Positions 48,280 to 59,590 of a DNA stretch of 64,000 nucleotides are shown piece after piece. Each line of letters opens with the position of its first letter. Within the stretch, counting starts at the first letter, position 1. Source of the DNA: Atherix ibis. Lineage: Eukaryota; Arthropoda; Insecta; Diptera; Athericidae. A model generated the notes under the pieces. It was not told where the DNA came from. It made no database searches and saw only the letters and a program-made list of their open reading frames with translations. The DNA is taken from the NCBI GenBank assembly GCA_958298945.1, contig OY282610.1, positions 36,215,667 through 36,279,666 on the forward strand. The letters run 5' to 3'. The position numbers and the translations under genes were made by a program.

Positions 48280-49870
48280 AACTTGAATTTTCACATCTTA
48301 AAGTGAATTTTCTTAAATTGAAGTGAATTTTCTCAACTGGAAGTGAATTTTCGCATCTTAAAGTGTATTTCTCAACTCGAATGGAATTTTCACAACTAGA
48401 AGTGCATTTTCACATCATAAAGTGAATTTTCGCATCTAAAAGTGAATTTCTCAACTTGAATGAAATTTTCTCAACTAGAAGAAAATTTTCGCAACTAGAA
48501 GTGAATTTTCACATTTTAAAGTTAATTTGTCAACTTGAATAAAATTTTTCTCATCTAAAAGTGAATATTCCAAAAAAGAAGTGAATTTTCTCAACTGCAA
48601 ATGAATTTTCTCAACTAGAAGTGAATTTTCGCATCTTGAAGTGAATTTCTTAACTAGAAGTGAATTTTCACATCATAAAGTTAATTTTGCATCTAAAAGT
48701 GAATTTCTCAACTTGAATGAAATTTTCTCAACTAGAAGAAAATTTTCGCAACTAGAAGTGAATTTTCGCATTTTAAAGTGAATTTCTCAACTAGAAGTGA
48801 ATTTTTGCATCTAAATATAAATTTTTCAACTTAAATTGAATTTTCTCATCTAAGAGTGAATATTCTAAATAAGAAGTGAATATTCGCAACTAAAAGTGAT
48901 TTTTCACATCTTAAAGTAAATTTTCCCAGCAAAAAGTGAATATCTCAACTACAAGTGAATTTGCTCAACCAGAAGTGAATTTTCGCATCCTAAAGTGAAT
49001 TTCTTATCTAGAAGTGAATTTTCACATCATAAAGTGAATTTTGCGTCTAAAAGTGAATTTCTCAACTTGAATGAAATTTTCTTAATTAGAAGAAAATTTT
49101 CGCAACTAGAAGTGAATTTTCGCATTTTAAAGTGAATTTCTCAACTAGAAGTGAATGTTTGCATCTAAATATAAATTTGTCAACTTAAATTGAATTTTCT
49201 CATCTAAGAGTGAATATTCTAAATAAGAAGTGAATATTCGCAACTAGAAGTGAATTTTCACATCTTAAAGTGAATTTTCCCAGCAAAAAGTGAATTTCTC
49301 AACTGCAAGTGAATTTTCTTAACCAGAAGTGAATTTTCGCATCCTAAAGTGAATTTCTTATTTAGAAGTGAATTTTCGCATCTAAATGTGAATTTTCTCA
49401 ACTAGAAGTGAATTTTCTCATCCTAAAGTGAATTTCTTATCTAGAAGTGAGTTTTCGCATCTTAATGTGAATTTTCTCAAGTTGAAGTGAATTTTCGCAT
49501 CTAAAAGTAAATTTTCGCATTTTAAAGTAAATATTCTTAACAAGAAGGGAGTTTTCTAAACTGCAAGTGAATTTTCTCATCCTAAAGTGAATTTCTTATC
49601 TAGAAGGGAGTTTTCGCATCTAAATGTGAATTTTCTCAAGTTGAAGTGAATTTTCACATCTAAAAGTAAATTTTCGCATTTTAAATTAAATAATCTAAAC
49701 AAGAAGGAAGTTTTCTCAACTGCAAGTTAATTTTCTTAACTAGAAGTGAATTTTCACATCTGAAAGTGATTTTTTGCATCTAAAAGTGAAGTACTCAACT
49801 TGAATTGGAATTTTCTCATCCAAAAGCGAATATTCTAAACAAAAAGTGAATTTTCTCAACTAAAAGTAAA
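48280..49870. repeat. Minisatellite, about 19-bp unit AGTGAATTTTCNCAWCTNNA, with higher-order repeats
   Basis: About 80 tandem units of 18-20 bp built on AAGTGAATTTTC followed by TCAACTAG, GCATCTTA or similar. A block containing CTCAACTTGAATGAAATTTT and AGAAGAAAATTTTCGCAAC recurs near 48449, 48707 and 49062. The following 200 bp are nearly the same in the last two, giving higher-order periods of about 258 and 355 bp. Units are degenerate and have no spacers, so it is not a CRISPR array. No promoter or coding frame is associated. Confidence 0.94.
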
Positions 49871-51155
49871 AGTAGCATTAATTTTCCAATCTTTTACAAT
49901 CAATAATATTAAGTAAAGAATCTAAAATGAATTTTCTTTTAAGAAAATAAAGTTTTTTCAAGCATTTTTATTGATCATATAATAAATACTTTTGAAAGCT
50001 TATAGAAATGTCTACGAAATAATTTTTCAATAAATATGAATTGTTCCTTTTTCTAATTGGCTATTTTTTCAGCTTTCAGCTCGTAAAAAAAATGTTTTCT
50101 GATCTTTGGAAATAAAAAAAAATCACAGTTTGAATTGTTTTTTTTTTATATTGAGGAGGAATTTCAGTGGTTTTTTAGCCCCATTATCATATGGGATCGG
50201 AAGAATTACAGGAATCATATTGTTGAAGAATGATACATTATAGAAGATGTCGTGTGATAGGCAGGAGGGGGAGAGAATTTTTATATTAACACAAGCGTCC
50301 TCACTCGTTTCACATTATAACTAATTGATGGTGTTGAATATCTCCCTGATCGTGGTGGAACAAAAAAACACATTAGCTAAGATCAAGAGATTCGGTGAGG
50401 GTGTAAGTTAAAAGAAAGTTTGATTGTGGGAATGATAGAAATCCTTTTTTTGATAAATATCATTTGTGGTTATGGCTGTGAGACCGTGGGTGTTATCATA
50501 GTGGAGCATCCACGTATCTTCAATGTCCGAGCAGACGCAAAAAAAACCCTGTGCCTGAGCCTTTTAAGGACTTTCGGTTGACAGCTTGTCCTGGATGCTC
50601 AAGTTCTTTTTTTATTGGTTTTTGATGTTGAAGGCCTTTCTGAGTGCGTTTCATCTTTTACTACCTCAAAGACCTCCAATGTGTGTTCTCCATAGGCTCC
50701 CTACAAAAACAAAATTTCACTTATCAACCTTTATAGGATTATGTAGTTCTCGGATGAGTTTAAAATTTGACCTACATCTCAAATAGAGACTAACGGAAAA
50801 GGTTTATTTGAGGGAAAGCCCTAAGAAGGCCTTAACAAACAAGGAAAAATTTACAGTGTTTCTAGATTACTCGCAGTAATGCCAATCTTATTACTTTTAT
50901 GGTGTTTTTTTTTAATCTTTCCCAATAATTCTATCTTAGAAATACTGAATTTACGGTTCAAGGCACAAAGATTGACCATATTTCAACCTGATTTAACGCC
51001 ATACTTTTATGATAGAAGCTTTTATATCGAGAAGACTATGAGGATATTTGGTGACATCATATATTGGCATTGCCAGCTTCCATAGCGAGATTGGTCGATT
51101 GTTTTATATCAAAAATATTTGATTCGTTTAGCAATTTAACAAAAAGACATGTGAC
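49871..51155. other. Spacer with unassigned, moderately G+C-rich segments
   Basis: No gene supported. The 50180-50800 region is less A/T-biased, with a 66-codon plus frame at 50586-50786, but no motif was recognised. It may contain decayed transposon sequence. Confidence 0.4.
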
Positions 51156-51159
51156 AGGA

Positions 51160-51480
51160 GTTCTCGGGTCTCGCAGCTCCACAATGGAAGAAATTCTATT
51201 CAACAAAAAAAATTTTGGATTAGGTGGGATTCATTATAGTTAGAAAAGATGAGAAATTGAACACCACAGAAATGGCACAACGGACGAGATTGGCTGCCTA
51301 AGAGAAAATTATGGGTAAGAATCCGGATTCTGTAAAGTTTCCTTGCCCAGAATTTCGAAGTGGTCACTAGATGAGATGTAGGATGGTGGAGCCCCTCCTT
51401 CGCTAGTTGATTAGACCGCTAATTGCCAAGGATATCAATATTACTTGGAACTCAACGCAAGTAAACGTTTTGATTGTAAA
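51160..51480 (-). pseudogene. LINE RNase H-domain fragment
   Basis: The minus strand reads VPSNIDILGN, a stop, then RSNQLAKEGAPPSY (about 51465-51395). This corresponds to the WVPGHSGI.GNE.AD.LAK.GA block at the end of RNase H domains in I/R1-group LINEs. The downstream minus-strand sequence (SSDHFEILGKETLQNPDS) could be the linker that follows. The catalytic N-terminal half is missing. It is in the same orientation as the R1-like fragment at 22.4 kb, but not shown to be the same element. Confidence 0.5.
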
Positions 51481-53415
51481 GTAACCAATATGAGTGGGAA
51501 GATTTATATATTGGTTCCTTAACTCAAAGCTTTAAAAACTTCTGTTTACTAAGAGTCTACACTTGATTTCACGATGATTACCATTGACAACCTGAATAGC
51601 AACAAAGCTTCTCAAAATTTCTTCAACACATCAAAAGAAAATTATATCCACAATGGAATTTTGTTAAAAATAAAAGAATAAAAACTGTTTTTTTTAAGAT
51701 TTTTTTTTTAATGTCATTGTACGTCATTTTACGACAACACAGATCATTTGGCAATAGCTAAAGTGTATCTTGGCTATATGGTATTACTAACTGGACCTGA
51801 AATCAGGGCCACTTCACACAAGGGCAATTTTAGAAAATTACGAATTATTTTCTGATATTTTCTCCGAAATATTAAAATGAAAATTTAATAAAGGACACAT
51901 AATAATTGTAAATATTTCTGTACAAAATTCACAATCGAATTGATTGGGAAAATATATTTTTGATTTTGTACGTTGCATATTAAATACGAGAATCAAAATT
52001 AAAAGTTGCATAGCACAAATTTCGATAAAATCCGAATAATTATTTTTGAATGTGCGCCTGGATAACTGTTAATTGGTTAATATAATAGTAGTAATAAATT
52101 TATTTGATTGTAGTCTAAAAACATAGTTCATGTGTCGTGTAATGAATAGTTAGGCTCAGATTGTCCGAGGTTGGAGGGAGCATCTCCTGTCATGAACTCG
52201 CAACATAAAAGTCTGCATAATTTTGTTAAATCAATAATAGTTCATGGTCCAGTCTAAACCAGTCTAAGCTGAACATTATTCATTTAGAAAATATAAACTC
52301 CACCATATATCGTAATACAGTATCTGCGGTGGAGTCGATTACGTGGCAGATAACCGAGGATCCAGTAAGAATTGCCCCCATTTCATTATATCGGTTGCCT
52401 TAAACAACAAATTATAGATTCATAGCCATCTGGATGGAAAAGAACCCATGTGATACTCGTATGATGGGATGAGAGATTATGTGATCACTGCATAAGCTAG
52501 TCAGTCCAATGGATGGGAAAAGTTTCGCCATTAAAAAAAAAGAACCGTTTATTTTTATCTCCTTCCAATTTATATATTTTTCTTTTTCGCCATTATATTA
52601 TATATTATATTAGAGCTTTTTCAAGCTTAATAGCGAGCCTTTCGTATATATATTGTAGTATACCACACATACGATGGGCATATTGTATGAGTAGTTTTCA
52701 AGTGAATTACTTCAAATAAAACGGAATCTCCTCTAACAAAGTAAGGATATCTGAATATACACACATACACCACAAACAGACATATTATATTTTTATAGAT
52801 ATTCTTTTTTTTATTATTCTTCATGTGCTCGTATTTAAAATTATATACAAATAAATAATAAAACAGCCATTTTTATAGCTGTTTACATTTGTTAAGGGGA
52901 AGATTAGAGACAAAACTCATTTAATAGTCAAATAAATCATTTTGAGTACGATTATATAAAAAGGACAATACACTATACAAAGTAAACTGAATCGATGACT
53001 AGATTTGAAATATACAAAGTATACATTTTTAATACAATAACTTACTATTAGGTAAATTTGATATTTTGAATATCCTTGATTTTCTTACATTTTAAACTAA
53101 TTATTTTTCTACATAGTTAAAATTTTATTATTTAAAATCGATTCTTCTATCTTAACTATACATTTAATTGTATTTTTTTTTATTGTCTACAATTATCATA
53201 AACATTGTAACAAGTAGATTTTATGATAATGACCCAATATTAACAAGAGATGACTATGTAGAAAGTACACATCCATTGGTATTTCGCAAACCTAACAAGC
53301 CATTCATTTTAATGTTCCAAGATGTCTTTTGGCCAATTTATCTTTAAACACCGATGAGAATTTAACTAATCGAAAAGATTTTTAACAAAATAATCATAGT
53401 GTTAAGATAATTAAT
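51481..53415. other. Spacer, no gene supported
   Basis: A/T-rich with a slightly more complex part at 52130-52500. No motif or repeat boundary was recognised. Confidence 0.45.
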
Positions 53416-53419
53416 AAGG

Positions 53420-53478
53420 AAACTTTTTTATAACGAGAAACTTACAAATCATGTGTTTTTCTCGTTATATAAAGTTTC
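53420..53478. repeat. Inverted pair of a dispersed AAACTTTTTATAACGAGAAA repeat
   Basis: AAACTTTTTTATAACGAGAAAC at about 53420-53441 is inverse to TTTCTCGTTATATAAAGTTTC at about 53458-53478, with a 16-bp gap. The same 20-mer is repeated directly at 46.5 and 46.63 kb. The copies suggest a family with this sequence at its ends. Confidence 0.7.
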
Positions 53479-53479
53479 G

Positions 53480-54790
53480 TCCTATTTTTACGTCACATTT
53501 AAGTCGCAATAAATATAAAATTTATATATTCGGCAAGATTTTTGATTGCTAAGTCCATATTGGCTTCAGTAGGGCATTGTATAAAAGTACTTTACTGACT
53601 ATTGGAAGATAGAAAATTATATCTATGCTTTAATGTATATTTGATAAATTTATATAAAAATAATTCTATTTTCATAATAATTAATTCAAATAAAAAATTT
53701 AACTAGCAGAAAAATTGGAAAAATACAACTTAGTAATTATAACATTTTTTATGATAAAATTTGTTTATATATCAATAAATATTAATAATAAAAATATTTT
53801 TTTATAAGTTTGCAAGTAACTGATTCATATCTACAACAACAACAAGCAAAAAAAATAAAAAATAGAAGGGTTTTTGGTTCAGTATCTTTTTTCTCTTTTC
53901 CCGAAAGTCTCTAAATATTATGTGCACTTTTAATTTATTAATTATATTCCACTTCATGTATAAACTTTATAAAACTGTGCTAAGGGCTCTTTAGTATCCT
54001 GAATATAATTGCAATTTTTCTGACATGACATTACCTCAACAAACTTTTATATTTGATTAGATATTCACTCATAATTATTTAAGTACTCGTATTTGTACTT
54101 TATAGTAAGTGAAAAGTAGAAGAAATACTTTTTATATAAAATTGAATTTCATAAAATATATAATAAATACTTTGCGGTCTTGACCAAAAAAAAACAAACA
54201 AAGAATAATGAAAATGAAGCCCTCCCTATTCGATATATTATTGTATTTAAAATTAAATGTATTTGGAGAAAAAAATAATTGAAATTTATTATTAATAATA
54301 TTCAAATCAAATAAAAATATTTTATAATTCTAAATAAAAAATAAAAAGGTAAAATTGATTTTCTTATTGCAAATATTCTTTAGTAAATAAAAAAAAATTT
54401 TCTTTAAACTTTTTCAAATAGTAAACTTTGATTTTTTCAATAATAAAAAATTATTTAAAAAAATATGTACAATTAAAAAAAAGTAATTTTTTTGATAATT
54501 TCAATTTTTCATATTAAATCGTCAAAGATGATTCATTCACAATTTAAATTTATAGAATTTAGGAACAATTTTTAAAAGTTTTAAAACACTCTTAATTTAT
54601 GCAAAATAAAAAAAAATTTTTTTGAGGAATTTAAAAATTTAAGAATTATTTAAAAAAAAAAAATGAATTTTTACAGTATTTTGTACAAATATAATAGTTT
54701 GTCGTTAATTTTTGGAATTTTGGTAATTGCTTACAAATTATTATTAAAAATAATAATAATAATAACTATAATCTAAGAAAAAACGATTTT
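53480..54790. other. A/T-rich spacer
   Basis: No gene or repeat recognised; many A and T homopolymers. Confidence 0.5.
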
Positions 54791-54792
54791 TA

Positions 54793-56078
54793 ACAGGTGT
54801 TGTAACATAATTAATTCGTTGCGTTTTTTTGCAAAGTTTCGTGGTTTATTATGACAGTATCATTACAGAAGCGTTATTCAAAGTATTGTCCTTCGTTATC
54901 CACTACTTTTTGCCATCTTTCTAGTAATGTTTGGATACCGCGTCGAAAAAATTCTTCTTTAGATTCGATGAAAGATTGGATCCAATTTTTGGTTATTTCG
55001 TAGTTATCGAAGTGCTGCTCTGACAAGCCATGCGCCATGGATCGAAACAAATGATAATCAGATTGGGCAATGTCTGGTGAATATGGCGGGTGAGACAGAA
55101 CTTCCCATTTCAGCGTATTTAAATAAGTTTTCACGACTTTCGCAACATGGGGTCTTGCATTGTCGTGGGGGAAAATTTCTTTGTCGTGGCGATCTTTATA
55201 TTGCGGCCGCTTTTCTTGTAATTCTCTGTTAAAACGCATCAATTGTCGTCTGTATACGTCCCCAGTGATGGTTTCACCCGGTTGGAGGAGCTCATAATAA
55301 ATAACACCCAGCTGATCCCACCAAATACACAGTAAGATCTTCTTTCCATGAATATTCGACCTGGGGGACGACGTCGATTCATGACCGAGCAAGCCCCACG
55401 ATTTTCTGGGTTTGGGATTGTCGTAGAGTACCCACTTCTTGTCACCAGTGACAATTCGATGCAGAAATCCCTTCCTTGCCTGCCGTTGGAGAAGAATTTC
55501 ACAGGTGACTAAACGCTGTTCGACGTCCCTTGGCTTCAACTCATGTGGAACCCACGTTCCCTATTTTTGTACCATTCCTATGGCTTTCAGCCATTTTCCG
55601 ACCGTCGAAAAGTCAACTCCAAGCGATGTGGACAACTCCCGGAGTGTTTGGCACTGGTCTTCATCGAGCAACGTCACCAAATCTTCATCTTCGAACTTTT
55701 TCGGCTGTCCGGGACGTTCCATGTCTTCCAAATCAAAATTTCCATTTTTAAACCGAGCAAACCACTTTCTGCAAGTTTGCTCAGTAAGAGCATGTTCGCC
55801 GTAGACATCCACTAAAATACGATGACTTTCTGCGGCACTTTTCTTCATGTTGAAATAATGGAGTAACACTCCCCGCAAACACAATTTTTCAGGCATGAAC
55901 TTCGACATGTTTGACACTGCGCAACAAGTGCTACTGACACTATAACAAAATGTCATATAGTGGAAAGTTGCATTATGTCAGTAGCTTCTGGGAGAATATT
56001 TACTTTTGTATGTGTGACTATGGATAGTTGGCTAACGCCATCTTTTGTAAAACGCTACCAATTAATTCCAACACCTGG
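54793..56078 (-). mobile_element. Mauritiana-subfamily (Mos1-like) mariner, complete
   Basis: TA lies outside both ends (54791-54792 and 56079-56080). TIRs read ACAGGTGTTG at the left and CCAGGTGTTG at the right, then AATTAATT and a GCGTTTT block. The left copy carries an extra five bases (TAACA) after the tenth base. CCAGGTGT is the characteristic mariner end of the Mos1 group. Length 1286 bp equals that of active Mos1. The single gene is the minus-strand transposase. It is followed after only 118 bp by a second element of the same subfamily in the same orientation. Confidence 0.95.
54874..55908 (-). pseudogene. Mos1-like transposase, full length with one in-frame TAG
   Basis: The start is ATG 55908 (MSKFMPEK), chosen because Mos1 relatives start MSSFVP. 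The frame runs 344 codons to the stop at 54874, the usual 345-residue size, and is interrupted only by TAG at 55563-55561 (codon 116). That stop lies just before the WVPHEL linker that separates the DNA-binding and catalytic domains. Helix-turn-helix residues include KKSAAESHR near 20-28. Catalytic aspartates fall at D156 (VTGDKKW), D249 (PHDNARPH) and D284 (QSDYHLF), exactly the Mos1 positions. The usual Glu after D156 is Lys, and Ala-Pro-Ser-Asp has become Ala-Gln-Ser-Asp. The C-terminus ends NEGQYFE. This is a recently disabled copy. Confidence 0.95.
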
Positions 56079-56196
56079 TATAATTTTCTGTTTTTTACTC
56101 ATCATTCAGTGAAGAAAATTACTTTATTGAACTTGGGATTTTTTTTAAATAAATTTTGGGTTTTCTTTTGATCGATTTTTAATAAAGAAAAATGTA

Positions 56197-57481
56197 CCAG
56201 GTGTTTAAGCTTAAATCTGCTTTTTTTTAGTAAAAAAAAACACATGTTTTTTTCATAGAAAGCAAATACAAATTTATTCAAAGTACTTGCTATCGCTAGC
56301 TTCACATTTTTCCCATCTCTCGGGCAATTCGTGGATACCACGGCAAAAAAAATTCCTTCTCTTTCGATTCAAACCACTCAACTAGCCATTTTCGGATGTC
56401 TTCGTAAGAATCGAAGTGCTGCTCAGCGAACGCGTGACCCATCGACGAAAACAGATGGTAATTGGAAGGGGCCAGGTTTAGTGAATAAGTGAGGTGGGGT
56501 AGCACCTCTCAGTTGAGTGTCTCCAAGTAGTTTCGGACCATTTTTGACGTGAGCGATGGTGCGTTGTCGTGGAGGAAAATCAGCTTGTCATGTCTTCGTT
56601 GATAATCCGTCCTTTTTTCACGTAGAGCACGGTGTAATTTGATCAGTTGTTGGTGGTAGCGGTTTTCATTGACAGTTTTACCAGACTTCAAAATCTCATA
56701 GTAGACGATACCCTGCTGATCACACCAAACGCACAACATCGTCTTACGTCCGAAGCGATTTCGTCTTGGGGAAGATGTTGATAGTTGGCCAGGATCAACC
56801 CACGCTTTCTTGCGTTTAGGATTCTCGAAATATATCCACTTTTCATTGCCTGTCACAATCAGATGCAAGAAGGACTTTCTTTTTTGTCTGGCGAACGCGA
56901 TTTCGCATGTGTTTTGGCGTCGCTCCATCTGCCTATCGTTCAATACATACAGTACCCATTTTCCGATCTTTTCAATCTTCCCATGGCACGCAAATGCATG
57001 AAAAGGGCTGGTTGAGTAACACCCAATTGCTCCGCAAGCATTTTTTGTGATTGGGTATTGTCTTCGTCCAAAAGAGCCTCCAATTGATGGTCCTCAACCT
57101 TCCTAGGTCGATTTTCACGCTTCTTGTCCCCCAAGTCAAAATTGCCGTCTTTGAACCGACGAAACCAATCTCGGCACATTGTTTCCGATAAAGAACTATC
57201 AACATAGGCCTCCATAAGCATTCAATGCGATTCGGCAATAGATTTCTTCAAATTGAAGCAGAAAAGCAGAGCTTCCAGCATATGCTCTTTTTCTGGAACA
57301 AAACTAGACATGATTACCAAAGGAAAAATGTATGTGGTTGTACGAAATTGCTGACAATGTGCACTGATTAATTTTAACACCTGTCAAACTTATAAAAAAA
57401 AGTATGGCGTTTCCATGGTAGCTTAATACACTCACTCACGCCATCTATGACCAAACAGCGGATTTAAGCTTATACACCTGG
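56197..57481 (-). mobile_element. Second mauritiana-subfamily mariner, complete but older
   Basis: TA flanks both ends (56195-56196 and 57482-57483). TIRs CCAGGTGTTTAAGCTTAAAT and CCAGGTGTATAAGCTTAAAT continue to a C-T/C-GCT, giving 2 mismatches in 25. Length 1285 bp. The TIR differs from that of the neighbour at 54793 beyond the shared CCAGGTGT, and the transposases differ at many positions. It is therefore an independent insertion of a related lineage, not a duplicate of its neighbour. Confidence 0.95.
56274..57311 (-). pseudogene. Mos1-like transposase with several inactivating changes
   Basis: The start is ATG 57311 (MSSFVPEKE, as in the subfamily). Codon 30 is TGA where relatives have the Arg of ESHR (57224-57222). 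A one-base loss near 56983, in GGAAGATT, shifts the frame before the linker. The second half then reads NDRQMERRQNTCEI and FLHLIVTGNEKW, so the first catalytic Asp is Asn. HDNAPS keeps the second Asp. TGA replaces the Trp of LNWEVLP (56508-56506). APSNYHLF has Asn for the third catalytic Asp. An extra T in the run near 56348 shifts the end, after which RGIHELPERWEKC and KYFE, stop 56276-56274, are readable. Two of three metal-binding Asp are lost. Confidence 0.94.
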
Positions 57482-57483
57482 TA

Positions 57484-59588
57484 TTTCATTTAAAAATATA
57501 TTTTTTAATGGACAAATAAAATAATATTCTTAAACAATTTTATGAAAAATAAATAGAGTTTACTTTCACATTATTCCCCAATATACCATCAGTGACCTAT
57601 CAATTTTTGTCTTCTTATGAGGTATCACTAAAATAATCTGGCAACATTGCAAACTTTCACTACAAACAGTTCATACGTTAGTCCTTTCTTGGCGTTCAGT
57701 ATAAATATTCACCTCATTAGTAGCTGAATTTGTGATTTTGTAGTACGTTACAAAAAATGGAGCAGGATAATTTGGAGCACCCCAATTTTCATGCACTAAG
57801 AAGAATATTCTTTATGAAGAGCACATATTTTTGTGTGATATGAACTACTTTTGAGGGCAAAACTGCAGTGGAAGACTGACCTTGCTCAACATCGATATCT
57901 GATGAAAATATGGAACGAAAGAGAGCTTTTATAAGGTAAGATCGTTGATAAATATGCAAGCTGATAAAGGAATCCATAAAAGCTTCATAAAAAGGGTTGT
58001 TCATCTCAGTTCGGATATTATAGATCGTATGGCCTATTGTCACTTTTACCTAACTTTAGTCCGTGTGACTTTGTTTTATTTTTGAACTGTCGATAAAATT
58101 CACTACTTTGATTGCTGAATAAACCTAAAATCTAACTGCAGAAAATATCCTTATTTTTATCCTGCACTTTATATAAAAAGTTTCCAATTATCAAAATTTC
58201 TCAGTCGTATTACTTCATTCAAAATAACGTAAAATTTGTAAATTGTTTATTGGGATTATTGTTAAAACTTTTATTGTTAAATCTTCAATATTCCAATCTT
58301 AAATTTTAATTATCAAAACAATTAAAAACTAATAATTAAATACCAACTAAGAAAAGGAATTATTCCAAAATGTAGTGAACATCATAGAATTGAACATTCA
58401 TTTGTTAAGTGTCATCGGATGAACAAGAAAATTTTCCCCAAAAAACTAAGAAGCATCATCCTCGAAAATATTTGTTTTGATTTTCGTCCTTGCCATTTTT
58501 TCTATAGCTTTCTTTCTTTTTATTGGCGATAGAGTGCATACATTAGTCAGTGTTGGAAATTCACAAACTTTTTCATTTATCAGTGTCACTGACAAGTGCT
58601 CGACATCTCTATCAGAAAGCTTTAGGGATTTGAAAAATGTTCTCAAATCTCATGTTCGCTAAATTGAGAGTATCCTTCATTATATTCATTTATGCATATA
58701 CATATTTTCTCTTTCCAATAAGATTTTTGTTACTCTTTGCCCAAAGACTATTCATAAAGTCTTCATCTGAAAAATGTAATTAATTTTTCACTTTTAAAAT
58801 TTCCTATTTACTCGTAGTTTCATCATAAAAATATCATAAGAGAAATTCTTGTTCGAAAACTGTTTTGTATACACGTATAAGAAAAAAAAATAACTTTTTT
58901 ATTTTTATTGCGAAATTAGAACTGAAAAATAGTATATGGAATTTTTTTTCTAGGAATTTTTATCACTTTTCATGGAAAGTTACTTTTGCTTTTAAGTTAA
59001 TGGAAGGTGTTCATAGGTGAGAATCATTCAAATAAGATGGTTTTCTTCAACAAAAAAAAATACTATTTTTAATAAATTTTCGGAAAACTTTATTTTAAAA
59101 TGAAATTTATTTCAGAAATGTTTTGTTTTGTGTATGAGTATTTTTGTTTTACTATGGAGTAAAATGTTTTATTTAAAAAGGACTATTCTCTTTTATACTA
59201 TAACAAATATGATCATAATTTTGCATACTATTTATCTTCCTTTTTAACTTAATTTACGAGTATCAAAAAAGAAGATAATCTTTCTCGTTATTGCTATACA
59301 GAAAGTCCTTAAGATATATTTTTATGTTAGCAAATTATAGGCATTTCAGTTAACTATTTAGTTCAATAATTTACTTTTGATCGTATAGGATGAAAACATC
59401 CCGATTTTATAAGGATCCGTAACAACCATCAAATATATTGTAAGAAAAAACAGTTTAAAAAAAACTTCCTCGAACGAGAGTTAGAAGATACTAATAAATG
59501 TAAAAGTTACTATATCCTTTAGCTTAAATAATTGATTTCACTGGGCGGGCGGATGTTTATAATACAATAGAAGAAAGTTCTCTTATGA
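57484..59588. other. A/T-rich spacer
   Basis: No gene firmly supported. The minus-strand 66-codon frame at 58446-58646 looks somewhat protein-like (see findings). A TCTGGCAACATTGC string near 57636 resembles part of the 5.2-6.8 kb repeat unit. Confidence 0.45.
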
Positions 59589-59590
59589 TA

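Noticed and set aside
48280..49870. CRISPR-like regular array
   Set aside because: Units are contiguous, degenerate and 18-20 bp with no unique spacers, and the DNA is eukaryotic. It is a minisatellite.
55439..57015. Plus-strand open frames over the Mos1-like elements
   Set aside because: Antisense shadows of the transposase frames.
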